A stretch of DNA of 59,136 bases from a bacterium (lineage in GTDB: Bacteria; Bdellovibrionota_B; Oligoflexia; Silvanigrellales; Silvanigrellaceae): assembly GCA_009918675.1 (NCBI GenBank), contig RGDM01000018.1, positions 1 through 59,136 on the forward strand, read 5' to 3'. Of this stretch, positions 25,908 through 35,662 are shown piece by piece. The translations under genes were made by a program, and so were the position numbers. Under the pieces are notes generated by a model. It ran no database searches and was not told the DNA's origin. It saw nothing but the letters and a program-made list of their open reading frames with translations. Each line of letters begins with the position of its first letter. The first letter of the stretch is position 1.

Positions 25908-26369
25908 ATGACAGAGACCTGTCCGAGCTGGCTCAGTCGAGCATTTGCGCTGCTTGGTGGATGTGGAGTTGCACTTGGGGCCTTTGGTGCCCATGCACTC
26001 AAAGACCTTCGTTCCCCGCAGCAAATTGAAACTTGGAAAACTGCAACTCTTTATTTGTTGGTTCATGCTGCTGTTGGCACTGTTCTCACTCTGATTGCAA
26101 GAAGCTCTGCGCTTAAAACGGAAAAAGTGCAGCCCGTGACAACGGAAATGCCAACGACGCCGCGCACTCAATGGGTGAAGATTCCCAACCTAGCGCTGTA
26201 TTTATTCTTTGTCGGTTCTTTGATTTTCACAGGCGCGCTTTATGGACTCGTGCTGATACAACTGAGCCCCCTGGGTGCGGTTGCACCACTCGGGGGACTC
26301 ATGTTGATTTCAGGTTGGCTCGTTCTGGCTTTGCGGCTCAGAACTTGTAGCGCAGACCCGCAGGAATGA
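25908..26369 (+). CDS. DUF423 (YgdD-like) inner-membrane protein
   Basis: A protein of 153 residues with the family's signature start, ALLGGCGVALGAFGAHALKD, followed by LYLLVHAAVGTVLTLIA and a C-terminal pair of membrane segments (LYLFFVGSLIFTGALYGLVL and GLMLISGWLVLAL). It has four predicted membrane helices. A loop of about 25 residues between helices 2 and 3 is longer and more Thr/Pro-rich than usual. The ribosome site TTAGGAGG sits 5 bases before the ATG. Function unknown. The 3' end overlaps a convergent gene by 32 bases. Confidence 0.85.
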   Translation: MTETCPSWLSRAFALLGGCGVALGAFGAHALKDLRSPQQIETWKTATLYLLVHAAVGTVLTLIARSSALKTEKVQPVTTEMPTTPRTQWVKIPNLALYLFFVGSLIFTGALYGLVLIQLSPLGAVAPLGGLMLISGWLVLALRLRTCSADPQE

Positions 26370-27141
26370 TGGTGAAGTCAAAGGATTTATCGGTGCGTTC
26401 GTTGTTCTTATCGGCTTTATCGGTCAACGACGAATAACCAACCTTGACTGCTCCAACATACTCAAGACTGCTTGTCAGTTCGCGCACAACATTGCCCTGC
26501 ACTTCAAAGCCAAAACCTGAAGCATCGACGGTTGTTGTTGTTGTGTTGTCTTTGGATTGATCCGCTGATGCGGTGACGAGGAACAAGCGACCTTCAACTT
26601 CAGCCTGATAGCCGGCAAGCTCGGTATAATAAACGGCTTGTGGGCCAAGCAACAGTTTACTGCTGGTTGCCTTGCTTTTGTCGGCGCCCTCAACTGAACT
26701 GCGTGCATAGCTAAGCGCCGCACCGAGTTCGAGGTTTGATGCGAACATATAACCGATGCCAAGGTAGGATGTGTTTTCAGAAACCTGGTTGCCTGCAACA
26801 CTCAGCCCCAGATCAAGGGTTGGGCGAAGAACCCAATTGCCAAAGTTGCCATAAAAATCGAGTTGCTTGGACACCGTCTTGAATTCTGAAGATGGAGTGT
26901 CGACCGAGGTGTTTCCAACTTTAACGGTTGCACTGCTCATGGTGAATGGGAATAAACCGATCCCAACATAAGCTCCACGCTCACCAGAACTGCTTGCAAG
27001 ACTTCCAGTGCCGCTCATAGCGACCAAAGGAGCGGGCCGGGTCGAGCTGCCGGTATTCTTCTTCGTCGAGGCAAACGCGCCTTCAGCAACAAACAGACCC
27101 AAAACAGATGCAGATACAGACGCAAGCAATCGCAATTTCAT
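26338..27141 (-). CDS. Outer-membrane beta-barrel protein
   Basis: A protein of 267 residues with a signal peptide (LRLLASVSASVLGLFVAEGAFA), a Ser/Thr/Gly-rich N-terminal linker, then amphipathic strands of about 10 residues with Gly/aromatic alternation (AYVGIGLFPFTM, SYLGIGYMFASNLELGAALS) and a terminal aromatic residue (IIPAGLRYKF), the signal used for barrel insertion. The strand number suggests eight to ten. It carries two low-complexity loops (TTTTTVDAS). No specific porin family is assigned. A good ribosome site (GGGAGACC) precedes ATG 27141. Confidence 0.75.
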   Translation of the reverse strand: MKLRLLASVSASVLGLFVAEGAFASTKKNTGSSTRPAPLVAMSGTGSLASSSGERGAYVGIGLFPFTMSSATVKVGNTSVDTPSSEFKTVSKQLDFYGNFGNWVLRPTLDLGLSVAGNQVSENTSYLGIGYMFASNLELGAALSYARSSVEGADKSKATSSKLLLGPQAVYYTELAGYQAEVEGRLFLVTASADQSKDNTTTTTVDASGFGFEVQGNVVRELTSSLEYVGAVKVGYSSLTDKADKNNERTDKSFDFTIIPAGLRYKF

Positions 27142-27188
27142 AACGGTCTCCCGTGATACTAGTCATCAAACAATAAGTTCTAATTTAC

Positions 27189-27225
27189 GACTTGCCTCAT
27201 CCAAGGCAGGCAAGTCAAGCCTGCG
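27189..27225. promoter_or_regulatory. Two competing inverted repeats in a divergent promoter region
   Basis: GACTTGCC (27189-27196) pairs with GGCAAGTC (27209-27216); alternatively GCAGGC (27207-27212) pairs with GCCTGC (27220-27225). The two cannot form together because they share bases. The site lies between the leftward barrel-protein gene and the rightward giant kinase gene, about 150 bases before the latter. An operator or leader switch is possible; there is no proof. Confidence 0.35.
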
Positions 27226-27371
27226 GATCTTTCGAAAAGCAAAGAAAAATCAGGAAAAACCGCAGAAAATGAAGCATTCGCAACGCCACTTCAAGCAAAA
27301 CCAACGCGGCAAACTTAGCCGACTCGAACGGCTGCAAAGATCCGATTCCACCCGCAACGCGGAGGGATGGC

Positions 27372-30300
27372 ATGCAACGCCTGAGGGTCGGTCAGAAGAT
27401 CTGTAACAGCCGATTCGAAATAGTTTCACTGCTTGGAGTCGGCGGCAGTGGAGAAGTCTATTTGGCGCAGGAAAACAAAGACTCCCGAACCTCAACCCAG
27501 GTTGCTTTGAAGATCTACTTCGACAATCCCTCTTCTGAAACCCCGCTGGTTGAACTGCACGCGAGAATTCATCGTGAGGCTGAAGCACTCGCTAAAATTA
27601 AGCATGCAAGCGTTGTTCAGGCGTTTGAATTGCTGATGGAAGGGGAAATGACCATCCTCGTGCAGGAATATCTGCCGGGAGGCTCCCTCCACGAAGCGCT
27701 CCGCCGCGACCCGCATGAGTACCGCAAACCCATCTCTTGGCTGAAGCTTGCGCATCGCTTGGCGGCCGGACTCGACGCTGTTCATTCGGCAGGGCTTTGC
27801 CACGGCGACATCAAACCAGGCAACATTGGCTTTCGCGATTTCGCAATGAACGAGGCGGTCTTTCTCGATTTCGGGCAAGCTGCGTTGATCAACGCCAGCG
27901 ACTTTCTCACTCGACAAGCCCAAGCGATGGCCACACTCCCGTACCTTGCTCCAGAACGCACAGGCTTTATTAAAGCAAAACGAGAAGAACAGGCCGACCT
28001 TTATTCATTGGGTGCAACTTTCTACGAAATCGCAAGCGGGCAACCTCCGTTTCAAGAAGCAACCCCAAAGGCTTTGCTTGAGAAAATTCTCAATGGAGTT
28101 CCGACCCCGTTGAGTGATGTGATTGAAAATTTTCCCGAGCCTCTGAGCGACATTGTCCAAAAACTGTTGAGAAAAAATCCTGATGACCGCTACTCAACAG
28201 CACGCGGCCTTGCTTATGACTTGGAAGAATGTCTCGAGCAATTGAATACGAAAAAGCGTATTTCGTTCTTTGCGCTCGGCAAACGCGACCGCTTTCGTGA
28301 ACTCAATAACAAGACACCCTTTGTAGGACGTCAGGCAGAGCTGCAAAAATTAATGGATCAGCTCGGTGATGCACTCAACGGGCGCGGCGGTTGTGCCTTT
28401 GTTGGTGCACCCTCGGGCGCCGGAAAATCACGCCTTTGTTACGAAGTTGGTGTTGAAGCGTCTGGCAACGGTGTGCGGACGTTGATCGGAAAATTCTCCG
28501 AATTCGAGCGCAATGTTCCACTGTCGGGAATTCTCTCGATCATCCACGGATACATGCGCGAAATGAGTTTGGAGCCTGAACATGAACTTAAGGCTTGGGC
28601 TCGTTCGGTGGGGCAAATCCTTGGTGCACGTTTGCGGCTACTCACGCAACGATTGAGCTCTTTACGCGATATCTTCACATTCACCAACGAATATTCAAAA
28701 GAAGAATTTGAAGATGAGTCTAAAACTTTTATTGAAAGTTTAGTTGAACTTTTGGTGCAGTTTGGATCGCGAGACAAAGCGCTGATCCTCGTTCTTGATG
28801 ACTTGCAATGGGCAGATCCGGAAAGCCTGTCGGTCATCGAGCTGATTTCTGCACGCGCACGTAAGGGAGTGCTTGGCAAGCTTTTGTTGCTCGGCTCTTA
28901 CCGCAGCAACGAGGTTTCTCAAGAACATCCGCTTTTCAATCGAATTCTCCAACACGAAGGCCCACAGGCCCATGTTCAACTCGGGCCACTGAGTGAAGAT
29001 GAATCGAATATCTTGGTCGAACATTTGCTCGACGAGCATGGCCCACAGATCACCCGTCTCGAGCGCATGACTTTTCTCCTAACCCAAGGCAACCCGTTCT
29101 ATATCCGCGAATATCTCAATTTCTGTTTGACTCACGAAATTTTTCGCCCGGATGATGAAGAGGGCGAAACCTGGATCTTCGACTCGGCTAAAGCGCAAAG
29201 TGCATCGCTCTCGCACGGAATCGCTTCACTTGTCTCCGACCGAATCGCAGAGCTGAGCACAGAAACCCGACAGTTGTTGCTGGTTGCAAGCGTGGTTGGA
29301 AACGAGGTTCATCTCGGTGCCATTGACTTCTTGCTGCGCGAGAAAAACATCAACACTCCGCTGTTGCGCAGCTTGAGTGAACTTTCAGAGCAACATCTTA
29401 TTTACTTCGGCCGCGAGACACTGACATTTGTTCACGACAAAGTCCGCGAGGCTGCCTACCAAATGGCCGGGCATGAATTGCGCACCGATTGCCACCATGG
29501 TTACGCAGTTTGGCTCGACAGAAGGATGAAAGAAGAGGAAAGCAAAGATACAGGCAGACGGGTTGTGACCGAACCCTTTGAATTGGCGTATCACCTGAAA
29601 AACGGTCGTCCGCAAAGAGATCCGGCCTGGGCAAGACGCATTTTCTTCAACGCTGGACGCCTTGCTCTGAAAGTCTTTGCCTACCAAAAAGCTCTTGAAT
29701 ACGCACAAGCTGCGCATCAACTCCTGCCGCTCAATTTCAATGTATCACATGAAACAACACTCGAGTTTATTCAGGTGACCGAGCTTTTAGGAGATGCACG
29801 GGTTCTGAACGAAGATCCGGTTGGGGCTGTTGATCTTTACACAACAATTCTTGAGTTCAGTAAAGATGATCTTCACAGAACAGAAATCTATGGCAAGCTC
29901 TGTGAATGTAATTTAACCCTCTTCCGATACGGCGATAGTATTTCGGCCGGCACAAGCGGAATGCGCCTTCACAACTGGACAATCGACACCAACGAAATAA
30001 AATCCATTTTTGTTATACTTGCTTATCTTGTCCCATTCACTCTTGGCGTACTTCTTTGGCCTTTGATTGGTCGATCCAATAAAAAGTTTTCCTCGCGCAA
30101 AGAGGAGATGTTTTACAAGCTTTTAACTAATATACAGGTCGCATTGTTTTTTGCTCGCCCCATCTGCGCTATTAGCAACCAAATGCGCTACACTTGGCGC
30201 ATTCTTAGACAAGAACCAAATGAATATCGAGCAATTCTCCTCGCTTATTGGGCTGTCGCTTCAGGGGTTTTTGGCTTCGCGAAAATCTCTAACGCAATCT

Positions 30301-32609
30301 ATAAGAACTCTTTGCAGTATTTTGAGCAACACCCCAACCCAATCCTACGTGCATTTTTGCTTTTCACTTGGGGATATCTCAATGAATTCCCGCGGGCACG
30401 ATTGCGCGAAGCCCACTCAAAACACGTACAAGCACTGGATCTCGTCGAAACTGCAGGGGAGTCTTTTTGGCGCGTTCTAACCATGCAGGGTCTTATTCAT
30501 ATGGATGAATATGGACTCGGCAATGGCGAATCTTATGCACTCCTTTCTCGCTACACAAATCTAATTTTTAGAATCAAACAGACTCCAACGATTCTCGATG
30601 CCGTCTTACGCCATCACCTTCTCACGAAAAACAATGATGAACTTGCTCGCTATGAAAAAATCGTCGCCGATGCTGCCCGCGCCATCAGTAGCGATAAATT
30701 TGATACCATTGACTCCTGCTACGCAAATATCTCGCTTGGCGAAATCAACTTGCTGCGCGACGATCCGCAGTCGGCTCTGCCGTATCTGAAAGAAGCGTTT
30801 AGAATTATTATCAGCCACGTCCACCGGGTGTCCTATTGCATTTTCGGCCCAGTGCTGCTGGCCAGTTGTTATGTCCGACTGGGCAGACCATTTGCAGCAT
30901 TGCTACCGCTCGCATTGGCATGGGTGAATCAACTCTTTGCCGCCCGACTTTTGCTCCCAAAAACTCTTTTTGTCAGCGGCGAGCTACTCTACCGCTCAGG
31001 AGCGTTGACAATAGGTCGATGGATTGCCCAACGCGGCGTTCACAAGGCGCAGCAACTCCGTCTTCCCGCAGTTGTATTTGAGTTACGCATGACTCTTGCA
31101 GGGCTCATTCTTGAAGAAGACCCAGAATTTTCGCAGGTCCTTTTCCGCATGTGCCGTGAATATTTCCTCGAGCGTCAATACACATTTTTTGTTGAAAAAT
31201 GCGACCGCGGAATACTCCGCTCACAGATGATCTCAGAAGCAAAGCAGGACAGAATTCATCGAACCGGCTCAAACACCAGCCGCAGCACAAAAACGGAAGT
31301 GATGCGCCAGAGGATTGAACTCGAATCACTTTTACAAGTTTTTCTCAACCTCAGTGCTCTGAACGAGAAAGACCCTCTTTTGGATTCAGTTCTTGATTCC
31401 ATGTGCAAGTGCACCGGGGTTGAATTCGGAGTGCTGTTTTTGAATGAAGGAAATGAAGTCAGGCCAGTGCGTGCACGCGGAGCAAACTTAGAAGAGCTCA
31501 AGATCAACCTTGCTCCTGCTTTGGGTGTCGATAAATGGTTTCTCGAAAAATGTTCGCAAGAAGGGAAGCGAGAGCCTCGCATTCGTCCTTCTGCCTGGCG
31601 CACTCCGCATCCGGCATGCGATGGCTCAGCCATGGTGGTGCCTTTGCCCTTCAAAGAAAAAATATACGGCTATTGTTACTTGGCGAATGTCGAGGTGAGC
31701 GATTATTTCGATGCCCGATCGCAGCGCGTGGTGAGTCCATTAGCTGCGCAAGCAGCGATTGCTTATCAGAATTTTATTCTTGCCGCATCCAAAGAAGAAA
31801 AAGCGCGTATTGACGCTGAACTTAGCGCAGCTCGAGCAGTGCAAGATGCATTGCTTCCAAGCCCGATCGACGTGCCATCGACCTGCATTTCATATTTCTA
31901 TGAATCGGCATCTCAAACCGGAGGCGACTGGTTCCATCATCATTTTGATTCAGCAAATGCTCGTCTCTTTGCATTTGTCGGAGACGTGACAGGTCATGGT
32001 CTTCCCTCTGCACTGCTCACTGCCGTGGTGAGTGGGGCAATTCAGTCGCATCTGAAAAAAGATTTTGTCCGCGTCCATGAATCAAAATACTCAGTCGAAC
32101 AGAGTTTGCGTGAGCTTGCAGAGATAGCAAACTTTGCTGTTTTTTCTGCCGGAACAAAAAGCAACCGCTTTATGACAATGTGTTTTGCATGTCTTGACCT
32201 GAACAGCGGCGAGCTTGGTATTGTGAGTGCAGGTCACACACCGCCGTATATCACAAATCGCACTGAAAAACGGGTCCGCACTTTGCCTTGTAGCGGCTCT
32301 CTGCTCGGGTTTTCTGAAACCGCGAGCTTTGGCTTCGCAAGTCAAACACTTGCTCCAGGTGACACCGTTTTTCTGTACACAGATGGTTTGTTGGAAAATT
32401 CGACAGCCTTGGGGCCCCTGATTAGTTCGCGCGGACTGCGCAAAACCCTGCAGAACTCAAATGAACCTAAAGATTGTGTCGATGAACTTGGAAAGCTCAT
32501 CAGCAGCGCAGCACAAGAGCAACCTTTAGATGATGATGTGACTCTCTATATGTTCCGCTGGGATGGCCCACTTGCGAGTGGCAGGGAAAATCTGCCGCTG
32601 GCGAGCTAG
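27372..32609 (+). CDS. Giant signalling protein: Ser/Thr kinase, AAA ATPase, helical repeats, GAF, SpoIIE phosphatase
   Basis: A protein of 1745 residues; the ATG follows GGAGGG by 5 bases. Domain order: a Ser/Thr kinase at 13-290 (LLGVGGSGEVYLA, Lys47 in VALKIY, HGDIKPGN at 144-151, DFG at 166-168); an AAA ATPase from 317 (FVGRQAELQKL, Walker A GAPSGAGKS at 345-353, Walker B LILVLDDLQWAD at 471-482); long helical TPR-like repeats to about 1290 with hydrophobic stretches near 876-900; a GAF domain about 1320-1460; and a PP2C SpoIIE domain with GGDWFH (Asp1519), GDVTGHG (Asp1538), DGLLE (Asp1671) and DDDVT (1720-1722). Kinase and phosphatase in one chain suggest control of a partner-switching anti-sigma pathway. 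Confidence 0.92.
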   Translation: MQRLRVGQKICNSRFEIVSLLGVGGSGEVYLAQENKDSRTSTQVALKIYFDNPSSETPLVELHARIHREAEALAKIKHASVVQAFELLMEGEMTILVQEYLPGGSLHEALRRDPHEYRKPISWLKLAHRLAAGLDAVHSAGLCHGDIKPGNIGFRDFAMNEAVFLDFGQAALINASDFLTRQAQAMATLPYLAPERTGFIKAKREEQADLYSLGATFYEIASGQPPFQEATPKALLEKILNGVPTPLSDVIENFPEPLSDIVQKLLRKNPDDRYSTARGLAYDLEECLEQLNTKKRISFFALGKRDRFRELNNKTPFVGRQAELQKLMDQLGDALNGRGGCAFVGAPSGAGKSRLCYEVGVEASGNGVRTLIGKFSEFERNVPLSGILSIIHGYMREMSLEPEHELKAWARSVGQILGARLRLLTQRLSSLRDIFTFTNEYSKEEFEDESKTFIESLVELLVQFGSRDKALILVLDDLQWADPESLSVIELISARARKGVLGKLLLLGSYRSNEVSQEHPLFNRILQHEGPQAHVQLGPLSEDESNILVEHLLDEHGPQITRLERMTFLLTQGNPFYIREYLNFCLTHEIFRPDDEEGETWIFDSAKAQSASLSHGIASLVSDRIAELSTETRQLLLVASVVGNEVHLGAIDFLLREKNINTPLLRSLSELSEQHLIYFGRETLTFVHDKVREAAYQMAGHELRTDCHHGYAVWLDRRMKEEESKDTGRRVVTEPFELAYHLKNGRPQRDPAWARRIFFNAGRLALKVFAYQKALEYAQAAHQLLPLNFNVSHETTLEFIQVTELLGDARVLNEDPVGAVDLYTTILEFSKDDLHRTEIYGKLCECNLTLFRYGDSISAGTSGMRLHNWTIDTNEIKSIFVILAYLVPFTLGVLLWPLIGRSNKKFSSRKEEMFYKLLTNIQVALFFARPICAISNQMRYTWRILRQEPNEYRAILLAYWAVASGVFGFAKISNAIYKNSLQYFEQHPNPILRAFLLFTWGYLNEFPRARLREAHSKHVQALDLVETAGESFWRVLTMQGLIHMDEYGLGNGESYALLSRYTNLIFRIKQTPTILDAVLRHHLLTKNNDELARYEKIVADAARAISSDKFDTIDSCYANISLGEINLLRDDPQSALPYLKEAFRIIISHVHRVSYCIFGPVLLASCYVRLGRPFAALLPLALAWVNQLFAARLLLPKTLFVSGELLYRSGALTIGRWIAQRGVHKAQQLRLPAVVFELRMTLAGLILEEDPEFSQVLFRMCREYFLERQYTFFVEKCDRGILRSQMISEAKQDRIHRTGSNTSRSTKTEVMRQRIELESLLQVFLNLSALNEKDPLLDSVLDSMCKCTGVEFGVLFLNEGNEVRPVRARGANLEELKINLAPALGVDKWFLEKCSQEGKREPRIRPSAWRTPHPACDGSAMVVPLPFKEKIYGYCYLANVEVSDYFDARSQRVVSPLAAQAAIAYQNFILAASKEEKARIDAELSAARAVQDALLPSPIDVPSTCISYFYESASQTGGDWFHHHFDSANARLFAFVGDVTGHGLPSALLTAVVSGAIQSHLKKDFVRVHESKYSVEQSLRELAEIANFAVFSAGTKSNRFMTMCFACLDLNSGELGIVSAGHTPPYITNRTEKRVRTLPCSGSLLGFSETASFGFASQTLAPGDTVFLYTDGLLENSTALGPLISSRGLRKTLQNSNEPKDCVDELGKLISSAAQEQPLDDDVTLYMFRWDGPLASGRENLPLAS

Positions 32610-33241
32610 TTCTGTGCAATCTGTTTGCGGAGATTTTTGATCGACCACAATTGAATGCGTGAGAGCACGAGATTCACAATAAATGGTGGAAGTTTTCCGC
32701 CCGGTTCAACATACATTTCAATAGTTAAATTCACTTGCTTGTCATCGACGGGTTTAACCGTCCACAGGCTTTCAAACTTGCTAACACGAACGAGACCGTC
32801 GGAGACAGGCAACTGAGAGCTTGAATCGGAAAGCTTCGCAGTGAGTTCATTTGATTTTGCGTCGCGATTGAGCTCGACACGACTGAACAGCTCACGATTT
32901 TCAAAGGGCCAAGGAATTTTGAATGTGCCGTAAAAAACAAAATCAAAATCTTTGAGCCGAGTCACTTGCTTGGTCTCGATACTACCGTAGACCCATTTCT
33001 TGTAATTGACAGGGTCGCTGAAGTAAGGAACAAAATCTTCAACACGCCCGTTCATGAGTGCCTGTGCGCGCACTTCTTCATAAGGGCTTTCACCACGCAA
33101 ACGTTTAAAGACAACAATTCCTTCATCACTTAAAGTTTGTTTCCACTCCTGCCCCGCTTGCGCAGAGACCTGCATCTTCAAGCTAAGCAGCAGTGAAAGA
33201 AAAACCAGAGTCCGGAATTTTGCACGAGTCACACTGCTCAT
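32606..33241 (-). CDS. Exported START-domain protein
   Basis: A protein of 211 residues. The ATG overlaps the glnS stop as ATGA (33238-33241), so translation is coupled. A signal peptide ([21 protein letters not shown]) precedes a START-like lipid-binding fold: [40 protein letters not shown] and [13 protein letters not shown], with a C-terminal helix ([20 protein letters not shown]). Bacterial START proteins bind hydrophobic ligands; this one would act in the periplasm. Its stop codon overlaps that of the giant kinase gene at a shared CTAG. Confidence 0.82.
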   Translation of the reverse strand: MSSVTRAKFRTLVFLSLLLSLKMQVSAQAGQEWKQTLSDEGIVVFKRLRGESPYEEVRAQALMNGRVEDFVPYFSDPVNYKKWVYGSIETKQVTRLKDFDFVFYGTFKIPWPFENRELFSRVELNRDAKSNELTAKLSDSSSQLPVSDGLVRVSKFESLWTVKPVDDKQVNLTIEMYVEPGGKLPPFIVNLVLSRIQLWSIKNLRKQIAQN

Positions 33242-34944
33242 GGAGCGCCAGTGCCCTGGGCTTTGGCCCACGTATCACGCAGGGTAATGACTCGATTGAA
33301 CACAGGCTGACCGGCGCTCTGCGACGACGCATCGAGACAAAAATAACCAACCCGTTCGAATTGATAGCGGCTGAGAGTCGGAACACCCTTTAAGCTCGAT
33401 TCAACGAAGCACGTGTCAACCAACTCAAGGCTCTTCGGGTTGAGAGTCGCTTTCCAGTCATCAATGTCAGCTGGATTCGGCACTGTGAAAAGCCGGTCGT
33501 ACAGACGCGCAACTGCAGCAAGTGAATGCTTTGCACTCACCCAGTGAATCGTTCCCTTGACTTTGCGATTTGAGCCAGACATCCCGGTTCGCGTTTCAGG
33601 ATCAAGAGAACAGTGCAGAGTCGTGATCTGTCCGGCGGAATTCTTGATCACTTCCTCACATTTGATAATTCCCACATGGCGTAAGCGAACTTCTCCACCA
33701 GGAACCAAACGGTGAAAGCCTTTCGGCGGAACTTCCATGAAGTCATCTTGTTCAATGTAAACTTCGCGGGTAAAGCCAACTTTGCGCGAACCCATTTCGG
33801 GTTTTTTCGGATGCCACGCACAGTCTATCCACTCTTCGTGATTTTCTGGAACATTGGTAAGAACAACTTTCAGCGGCTTGATCACCGCCATTGCGCGGGC
33901 ACAGTTTTCATCAAGATCTTCACGCACCGTTGATTCAAACAACTCAATTTCAATAGTGGTGTTCTTTTTGGTTACACCCACGCGCTCGGCAAAATTGCGA
34001 ATGGCCTCGGGTGTAATACCGCGTCTGCGAATCCCAGAGATTGTTGGCATCCGCGGATCGTCCCAACCCTCAACATGTTTCCCTTCCACCAGTTCAAGCA
34101 AGCGGCGCTTGCTCATCATGGTGAACTCAAGATTGAGCCGGGCAAATTCAATTTGCTGCGGGTGACACGGAGTTTTAAGGGTATCGAGTATCCAATCGTA
34201 AAGCGGGCGGTGATCCTCAAACTCAAGAGTACAGATGGAATGCGTGATGCCTTCGAGCATATCTGAAAGACAATGCGCGTAGTCGTACATTGGGTAAATA
34301 CACCATGTATCGCCCGTCCGCTGGTGATGCGCTCGACGGATTCGATAAATAACCGGATCACGCAAGTTGATGTTTGAAGAATTCATGTCGATCTTCAAAC
34401 GGAGGGTTTTGCCGTTATCGGGAAACTCTCCGTTTCTCATGCCAGCGAAGAGCTTGAGATTCTCTTCAATGCTCCGGCTGCGGTACGGGCTTTCCTTGCC
34501 GGGCTGAGTCAGAGTTCCGCGGTAGTCCCGCATCTGCTCTGCCGTCAGCTCACACACGTATGCTTTTCCCAACTTGATGAGCTCAACAGCAAAATCGTGC
34601 AGCTGAAGAAAGTAGTCCGAGGCATGGAAAAATTTATCTTTCCATTCAAAGCCGAGCCAGCGCACGTCGTTCATAATCGAGTCGACATACTCCTGTTCTT
34701 CTTTTGTCGGATTGGTGTCGTCCATGCGCAAATGGCAAATACCGGCATAGTCGCGGGCAAGTCCGAAGTTCAGGCAGATCGATTTGGCATGACCAAGATG
34801 AAGATAGCCATTGGGCTCGGGCGGAAAGCGAGTCACGACCCGACCTTGGTTTTTGCCGCTCGCTCTATCTTCATCAATAATCTGGCGAATGAAGTTACTT
34901 GGCTTACTTTGTTCTGGTGCCTGTGTGTTCATTATACTGCTCAT
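33238..34944 (-). CDS. glnS: Glutaminyl-tRNA synthetase
   Basis: A class I tRNA synthetase of 568 residues that charges tRNA-Gln with glutamine. The HIGH motif is [15 protein letters not shown] (41-55) and the KMSKS-like motif is MMSKR (276-280). Other family blocks are [38 protein letters not shown] and [15 protein letters not shown], then the anticodon-binding beta-barrels. The length is normal (E. coli 554). Two ATG codons, 34944 and 34932, are possible starts. GlnRS shows that this organism does not depend only on the indirect Glu-tRNA-Gln route. Confidence 0.96.
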   Translation of the reverse strand: MSSIMNTQAPEQSKPSNFIRQIIDEDRASGKNQGRVVTRFPPEPNGYLHLGHAKSICLNFGLARDYAGICHLRMDDTNPTKEEQEYVDSIMNDVRWLGFEWKDKFFHASDYFLQLHDFAVELIKLGKAYVCELTAEQMRDYRGTLTQPGKESPYRSRSIEENLKLFAGMRNGEFPDNGKTLRLKIDMNSSNINLRDPVIYRIRRAHHQRTGDTWCIYPMYDYAHCLSDMLEGITHSICTLEFEDHRPLYDWILDTLKTPCHPQQIEFARLNLEFTMMSKRRLLELVEGKHVEGWDDPRMPTISGIRRRGITPEAIRNFAERVGVTKKNTTIEIELFESTVREDLDENCARAMAVIKPLKVVLTNVPENHEEWIDCAWHPKKPEMGSRKVGFTREVYIEQDDFMEVPPKGFHRLVPGGEVRLRHVGIIKCEEVIKNSAGQITTLHCSLDPETRTGMSGSNRKVKGTIHWVSAKHSLAAVARLYDRLFTVPNPADIDDWKATLNPKSLELVDTCFVESSLKGVPTLSRYQFERVGYFCLDASSQSAGQPVFNRVITLRDTWAKAQGTGAP

Positions 34945-35077
34945 TAATTATGCATTACAAAGTTGCAAACGCTGCGGGTCTTTGGCTTCAATGTCTGGTA
35001 CGTTTTCAGAATGATCAAGTCAAAGGCGTCTATTTTCCGTTCATAGATGAAGCTTTGCTGCAAGGGATGAATTCCAC

Positions 35078-35629
35078 ATGTCGCTCACCTTTCTTCTGAT
35101 GACCATTGTTCCGCTCCTGGCATTTGCAATTGCAGACGCCATGGCTGGTCTGAAAACCGGAGTCATACTTGCCATCGTTCTTTCCGCCGCGATGTTCGCT
35201 GCCAATTGGTGGATGATGGGTCAATTTGATCCCATTGGCCTGATCGAACCGGTGTTCTTTATCGTCCTGGGTTTTGTTTCACTGCGCCTGAAGAAAAGCA
35301 TCTACTTCAAATTCCAACCGGTGGTGGTCAACGTTCTCAGTGCTCTTTTGCTTGCAGGCTTTCAAATCGCTGGACAGCCGCTTCTCGTTCGTTGGGCGCC
35401 GCTTATGGACAACATGGTGCCGTCGGAGCAGAAAGGAATTCTGACAAGTCCTCTGATGCTTGCCAAGTTTGCAACGCTCTCACACGTGCTCATTTATCCG
35501 TTTCTCATTCATGCGGCCTGGGTGGCTTGGGCCGCTCTCAAGAAAAGCAACTGGACTTGGGTTGGGGTGCGCCTCGCAGGTTACCCGTTGCTGCTGGGCA
35601 CGGTGGTGCTTGTCCTCATCTTGGGTTAA
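35078..35629 (+). CDS. YciB/septation-protein-A-like inner-membrane protein
   Basis: A very hydrophobic protein of 183 residues with about five membrane segments (VILAIVLSAAMFAANWWMM, IEPVFFIVLGFVSLRLKKS, YPLLLGTVVLVLILG). The block LRLKKSIYFKFQPVVVNVLS resembles the LxxxxxxFKxxPTxxxxL stretch of YciB/IspZ intracellular-septation proteins, and the length (E. coli 179) fits. Those proteins influence envelope and division-site synthesis. The assignment is moderate. The start is the ATG at 35078 with AAGGGATGA upstream; the next gene, rfbC, is 33 bases downstream on the same strand. Confidence 0.55.
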   Translation: MSLTFLLMTIVPLLAFAIADAMAGLKTGVILAIVLSAAMFAANWWMMGQFDPIGLIEPVFFIVLGFVSLRLKKSIYFKFQPVVVNVLSALLLAGFQIAGQPLLVRWAPLMDNMVPSEQKGILTSPLMLAKFATLSHVLIYPFLIHAAWVAWAALKKSNWTWVGVRLAGYPLLLGTVVLVLILG

Positions 35630-35662
35630 AGAGGCGGTTAGAAACAAACAACGGAGCTTTGC

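Noticed and set aside
27492..27923. Leftward open frame of 143 codons inside the giant kinase gene
   Set aside because: It is antisense to conserved kinase motifs, with no ribosome site or recognisable product.
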